Assembly (NCBI GenBank): GCA_036401335.1 | Contig: DASWVC010000337.1 | Location: 1-16,630 of the forward strand | Origin: DASWVC01 sp036401335 | GTDB taxonomy: Bacteria > Verrucomicrobiota > Verrucomicrobiia > Chthoniobacterales > JAFAMB01 | DNA length: 16,630 nt | Direction of reading: 5' to 3' | Shown: one piece after another, positions 13,332-16,630 of the stretch | How the letters are laid out: each line of letters begins with the position of its first letter | How positions within the stretch are numbered: position 1 is the stretch's first letter | The notes under the pieces: model-generated | What the model was told of the DNA's origin: nothing | What the model saw: only the letters and a program-made list of their open reading frames with translations | Database searches by the model: none | Translations under genes and position numbers: made by a program

Positions 13332-15155
13332 ATGCCGCCTGCTCCCGCCTCCAGTTCCAATCCCGAGCCGTCAAAGGTAGCTGTGAACCCGGAGACCCTG
13401 CGCAATGCATCGCGTTTGTTTGCGTACCTCTTGCCCTACCGCCGGCGGCTCAGCTTGGCGCTTCTTGCCCTCCTGGTTTCCACCACGCTAGGGCTGGCGT
13501 TCCCATACTTGATGGGTCGGATGATTGACGCGGCGCAACATCCAGACGGAGACATCGGGGGGTTGGCCCTCGCGGCACTCGGGGCACTCACGGCCCAGGC
13601 CGTCATTACGTTTTTTCAATCTTACTCTTTTAACCAGGCTGGCCAACGGGCCCTGACGGCCATCCGCAAGGAAACCTACGCGCGGCTAATCACCCTCCCG
13701 ATGGCGTTCTTCGCGCAGCGGCGGGTGGGTGAACTGGCTTCCCGGCTCTCGGCGGACCTGACGCAGATTGAGGAGATGCTGACGACCAGCGTGCCGCAGT
13801 TTGCCCGTCAGGTCACGATCCTTATCGGCTCCCTCTGCCTGATCGCGGCAATTTCGCCCCGCCTGCTCGGCGTGATGCTTGCGTCGCTCCCCCCGATTAT
13901 CCTCGCCGCGCTCTGGTTCGGCCGGCGATTGCGGCACGTTTCCCACCGGGCGCAGGACCGCTTGGCCGAGAGCGGCGTCGTGGTGGAGGAAACTCTCCAA
14001 GGCATTGCCAACGTTAAGGCATTCGCAAACGAGCCTTATGAATCACGCCGGTACGGCGGCAGCCTGGACGTTTTCCTGACCGCCATCCTATCCACCAGCC
14101 GTCTACGGGCCGGTTTCGTGGCCTTCATCATTTTCGCGGTCTTCAGCACGATTGTTTTGGTGACGTGGTACGGTTGCCGGCTGCTTCAAGGCGGCGCGCT
14201 AAGCGTGGGCAACATGGTCCAGTTCTCCCTCTACTCCGTGTTTGTCGGCGGTGCCATGGGTTCATTCGCAGACCTCTGGGGACAGATCCAGAAGACCGTT
14301 GGCGCCACTGCCCGGGTGCGCGAACTGCTGGCCGAGCCTGCCGAGTCTGCCGTGCCCGGCGGCCGTTCCGGCACCACCGGACCGCGGCTGAAGGGCGCGG
14401 TGTGCTTCGAGCACGTCGCGTTTCGTTACCCTGCGCGGCCCGAAGTTGCCGTTCTCCACGACCTTTCCCTTCAGGTGAGGCCGGGCGAACGCGTGGCCTT
14501 GGTTGGCCCAAGCGGCGCGGGCAAATCGACCATCGTCTCCCTGCTCCTGCGTTTTTACGATCCTGACATGGGCCGGCTGCTGCTGGATGGCCGACCGGCT
14601 GCGGACTTCCCGTTGCGGGAACTCCGGGCGCAAATGGCGATCGTCCCGCAGGAAGTTCTGCTTTTTGGCGGTTCCATTGCGGAAAACATTGCCTACGGCA
14701 GGCCGGGCGCCGATCGCGCCGAGGTCGAGTGGGCTGCGCGGGAGGCCAATGCGCACGAGTTCATCGCCGGGTTCCCGGAGGCATACGACACGCTGGTAGG
14801 TGACCGCGGCATCAAATTGTCCGGCGGCCAGCGGCAGCGGGTCGCCATCGCCCGTGCCATCCTGAGAGATCCCGCGATCCTCATTTTGGATGAGGCCACC
14901 TCCGCGCTGGATTCCGAGAGCGAACGCCTGGTTCAGGAGGCGCTCGACCGGCTCCTCCCCGGGCGGACGAGCTTCATCATCGCCCACCGTCTCTCCACCG
15001 TGCGCGACGCCGACCGTATTTTCGTCATTGAAGCCGGCCGGGTGGTCGAAAGCGGGTCGCACGACGAGTTGGTGGCGCAGGAGGACGGCCTTTACCGGCG
15101 CCTGAGCGAGTCTCAGTTCGGCCTGTTAACGCCTTCGGGGAACCCCTTCGGTTGA
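13332..15155 (+). CDS. MsbA-type ABC exporter (fused transmembrane and ATPase domains)
   Basis: The 607-residue half-transporter should act as a homodimer in the inner membrane, exporting lipids or drugs. A six-helix ABC exporter domain (about 30-315) is followed by the ATPase with Walker A GPSGAGKST (392-400), Q-loop in IVPQEVLLFGGSIAENIAYG, signature LSGGQ (496-500), Walker B LILDEATSALD (517-527, catalytic E521) and the H-loop AHRLST. All catalytic residues are present, so it should be active. I chose the ATG at 13332. A GTG at 13383 preceded by AAAGG is a good alternative giving 590 residues, and the intervening residues are low-complexity Pro/Ser/Ala. The frame also extends upstream to 13179. 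The order of TM and ATPase parts and the sequence resemble lipid-A exporter MsbA and multidrug exporters; the substrate cannot be told. It seems to be a single-gene unit. Confidence 0.93.
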   Translation: MPPAPASSSNPEPSKVAVNPETLRNASRLFAYLLPYRRRLSLALLALLVSTTLGLAFPYLMGRMIDAAQHPDGDIGGLALAALGALTAQAVITFFQSYSFNQAGQRALTAIRKETYARLITLPMAFFAQRRVGELASRLSADLTQIEEMLTTSVPQFARQVTILIGSLCLIAAISPRLLGVMLASLPPIILAALWFGRRLRHVSHRAQDRLAESGVVVEETLQGIANVKAFANEPYESRRYGGSLDVFLTAILSTSRLRAGFVAFIIFAVFSTIVLVTWYGCRLLQGGALSVGNMVQFSLYSVFVGGAMGSFADLWGQIQKTVGATARVRELLAEPAESAVPGGRSGTTGPRLKGAVCFEHVAFRYPARPEVAVLHDLSLQVRPGERVALVGPSGAGKSTIVSLLLRFYDPDMGRLLLDGRPAADFPLRELRAQMAIVPQEVLLFGGSIAENIAYGRPGADRAEVEWAAREANAHEFIAGFPEAYDTLVGDRGIKLSGGQRQRVAIARAILRDPAILILDEATSALDSESERLVQEALDRLLPGRTSFIIAHRLSTVRDADRIFVIEAGRVVESGSHDELVAQEDGLYRRLSESQFGLLTPSGNPFG

Positions 15156-15202
15156 GGCAAACACAAACGCGTCGGCACCTCACCAATCCGTCAGCGACAC
15201 AA

Positions 15203-15245
15203 GCGTTTCCAACCAGGGCGTGACCCTGGCGTCGAGACGAAACGC
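15203..15245. terminator. Nested hairpins between convergent exporter and phosphoesterase genes
   Basis: Outer arms GCGTTTC (15203-15209) and GAAACGC (15239-15245) enclose CCAGGG/CCCTGG (15213-15218, 15224-15229) and the small CGTC/GACG hairpin (15230-15239, sharing its last base with the outer arm). The region lies in the 122-base gap between two convergent genes, where a bidirectional terminator is expected. It has no clear T-tract on either side. Confidence 0.4.
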
Positions 15246-15277
15246 CGCGCCTTCCCCCACGCGGATCTTTCCGGAAC

Positions 15278-16630
15278 TCAAGCGTCCACCTTTCGGCGCA
15301 GGTTCTCGCGGTGCGCTGGCAGGGCCGCACTGATCGAGGCCGAAAGGGTCGCCCATGGCGCCGGGTCCTGATCAATCAACCCGCGCAGGTTGCGGCACAA
15401 CGGCGGATCGTTATCCGCCAAGCTCCGTACTTCCACCGGCACCGGAGCGTCCGTTTCCGCTTCGTGGTACAGCCGTAAAGACGCGACTTCAAGCGCGTCG
15501 TCCACCACGACCACCGCCCCGCCGTGCAGCGGTTCCGGCACCAGCGTGTCAGCGACCCAGCCCCCCGAGTTGAACACGGCCACCGGTCCCGGGTAGCCCG
15601 GGAATTCCAACCGACGTTCAAAAGGCTTGTGGGTATGGCCGAAGACAAACGTCACCTCGCCGGGCACCTCGTTGCCGTTGCCCCGTCGAATTTCCGGCAG
15701 CAGGTTTTCACTGACGTACTTGGTAAGCCCAGCCTGGCTCCTGACGCTAAGCACCGCTCCAGTCTGGTGCACCTCGCGGGTCGAGAGCCGGCCCGCCGCC
15801 AGGCGGCGCAGGACCAACCCGAGCAGCGCCCGTTTGGGGGCCGCCGCCCACCGCCCGCGCGGGGGAAAAAGGGGCGCGAGGGCTCCGGCCAATCGGTCCA
15901 GGAGCACGTCAAAACGGGCTTGATCCTGCATTTTGTCGTAGATCAGCTCAACCCCCTCCCCAACTGCTCCCGAGCGGCCGAGCGTGCTCCAGAAAAAGTC
16001 CACCCAGGCCCCGTTCTCGGCTTCCAGACCCCAGATTCTTTCGGGTTGCGGCCGGCCGGGGAAGAACACGTCCTTTAGCCCGCTCATCAACCGGTAAATG
16101 GGTTCGACGTAGTGGCCGTGGTGGAAAAGCACGGCGCGGGTACGCTCGAGGTTAAGCAGGCCGAAGTTGGGGTAAACGGTTGAGAAATGCAACTTGGCGA
16201 GCGGATCACCGGCCGGCCGGCCGGCGAAAAGGGCGTTGAGCAGGAAAGCGGGAACCGGGTGCAATCGCCCGTTGAGAAACATGTTGGTGGCCTGGTATTC
16301 GGCCTTGAGCCGTTCGCCCCGCGCGCTTGCGGGCACCTTGGCGATGTAATGGTTGATGTACTGGGTTTCACGGGCGGTGTTCCACAAATGATGGTCGTGG
16401 TTGCCGGGCACGTAATAGACCTCGTCGGCAAACGGGAACGTGGCGCGGCCGCCCGCGCCGGCCTCCGCCAGCGCCTCCATGAACCGCACGAAGTTCATGG
16501 CGGCCTGGCTGGTGCCCGCCAAAGCGAGTTCCAGGATATCCCCGTTCAGGATCAGCGTGGGCTTGGTGCCCGGTCCACCCGCCTGGGCGAGCGCCGCAAG
16601 GCAGGCGGCAAGGGCCCGGAGCGGGGCGCT
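15278..16630 (-). CDS. Calcineurin-like metallophosphoesterase, N-terminus outside window
   Basis: The frame is open to the window end and gives 450 residues. Motifs of the metallophosphoesterase fold appear in order: GD in LILNGDILEL (about residues 26-35 of the visible part), GNHDHH (76-81) and, far downstream, GHTHKP (331-336), followed by FNSGGWV. These bind the two catalytic metals; the first motif (DxH) must lie beyond the window edge. The stretch between GNHD and GHTH is unusually long (about 250 residues), so there is an inserted domain of unknown role. An in-frame TTG at 16522 is not a sensible start because the GD motif lies upstream of it. The substrate is unknown; related proteins cleave phosphodiesters, nucleotides or phospholipid intermediates. 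It converges with the ABC exporter. Confidence 0.9.
   Translation of the reverse strand, partial: SAPLRALAACLAALAQAGGPGTKPTLILNGDILELALAGTSQAAMNFVRFMEALAEAGAGGRATFPFADEVYYVPGNHDHHLWNTARETQYINHYIAKVPASARGERLKAEYQATNMFLNGRLHPVPAFLLNALFAGRPAGDPLAKLHFSTVYPNFGLLNLERTRAVLFHHGHYVEPIYRLMSGLKDVFFPGRPQPERIWGLEAENGAWVDFFWSTLGRSGAVGEGVELIYDKMQDQARFDVLLDRLAGALAPLFPPRGRWAAAPKRALLGLVLRRLAAGRLSTREVHQTGAVLSVRSQAGLTKYVSENLLPEIRRGNGNEVPGEVTFVFGHTHKPFERRLEFPGYPGPVAVFNSGGWVADTLVPEPLHGGAVVVVDDALEVASLRLYHEAETDAPVPVEVRSLADNDPPLCRNLRGLIDQDPAPWATLSASISAALPAHRENLRRKVDA

Noticed and set aside
1..16630. CRISPR arrays, tRNA/rRNA genes, insertion sequences, phage or plasmid genes
   Set aside because: No regularly spaced repeats, no cloverleaf or rRNA sequence, and no transposase, integrase or phage motifs were found on either strand.

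Overview
The window is about 60% GC bacterial DNA with long genes on both strands, mostly without strong Shine-Dalgarno sites. The best guess is the Verrucomicrobiota or another PVC-superphylum lineage, probably free-living. This rests on the style of the Ser/Thr-kinase-like protein (the C-lobe pattern around 'PAWEETVAACL'), a zinc-ribbon/transmembrane/OmpA protein and a secreted beta-helix protein. No rRNA, tRNA or marker gene confirms it.

Layout. (1) 1-2827 (+): the 3' end of a sugar ABC importer operon. It holds the end of the double-ATPase subunit, two overlapping permease genes, and a sugar-binding-protein gene cut off after about 85 codons. (2) 2891-4234 (-): a complete RutG-like pyrimidine permease, convergent with the broken binding-protein gene. 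(3) 4348-7779 (-): a three-gene cluster, read in the order regulatory-domain methyltransferase (PKMT-like), kinase-fold protein lacking both catalytic aspartates, and inner-membrane zinc-ribbon/OmpA protein. The methyltransferase stop and kinase start overlap as ATGA. (4) 7966-8385 (-): a small VOC/glyoxalase-fold protein. (5) 8776-10655 (+): a VIT/MbfA-like iron transporter with a degenerate N-terminal ferritin-like segment, then a frameshifted, internally deleted MgtC/DUF4010 membrane protein gene. (6) 10823-12049 (-): a secreted parallel beta-helix protein, preceded by an 875-base gene-poor region rich in inverted repeats. (7) 12925-13137 (-): a possible one-helix membrane protein, divergent from (8) 13332-15155 (+), an MsbA-type ABC exporter. 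(9) 15278-16630 (-): a calcineurin-like phosphoesterase whose N-terminus lies beyond the window.

The most distinctive unit is the methyltransferase/pseudokinase/OmpA cluster. Relatives of the methyltransferase in Rickettsia methylate lysines of outer-membrane proteins. The kinase-like partner keeps the nucleotide-pocket lysine but has HGG and GFG where HRD and DFG are expected, and the third protein spans from a cytoplasmic zinc ribbon to a predicted peptidoglycan-binding domain. I infer an envelope-protein modification or envelope-sensing module; this is not shown by the sequence. Two decayed transport genes suggest local genome erosion or rearrangement, or possibly assembly error, which cannot be told apart here.
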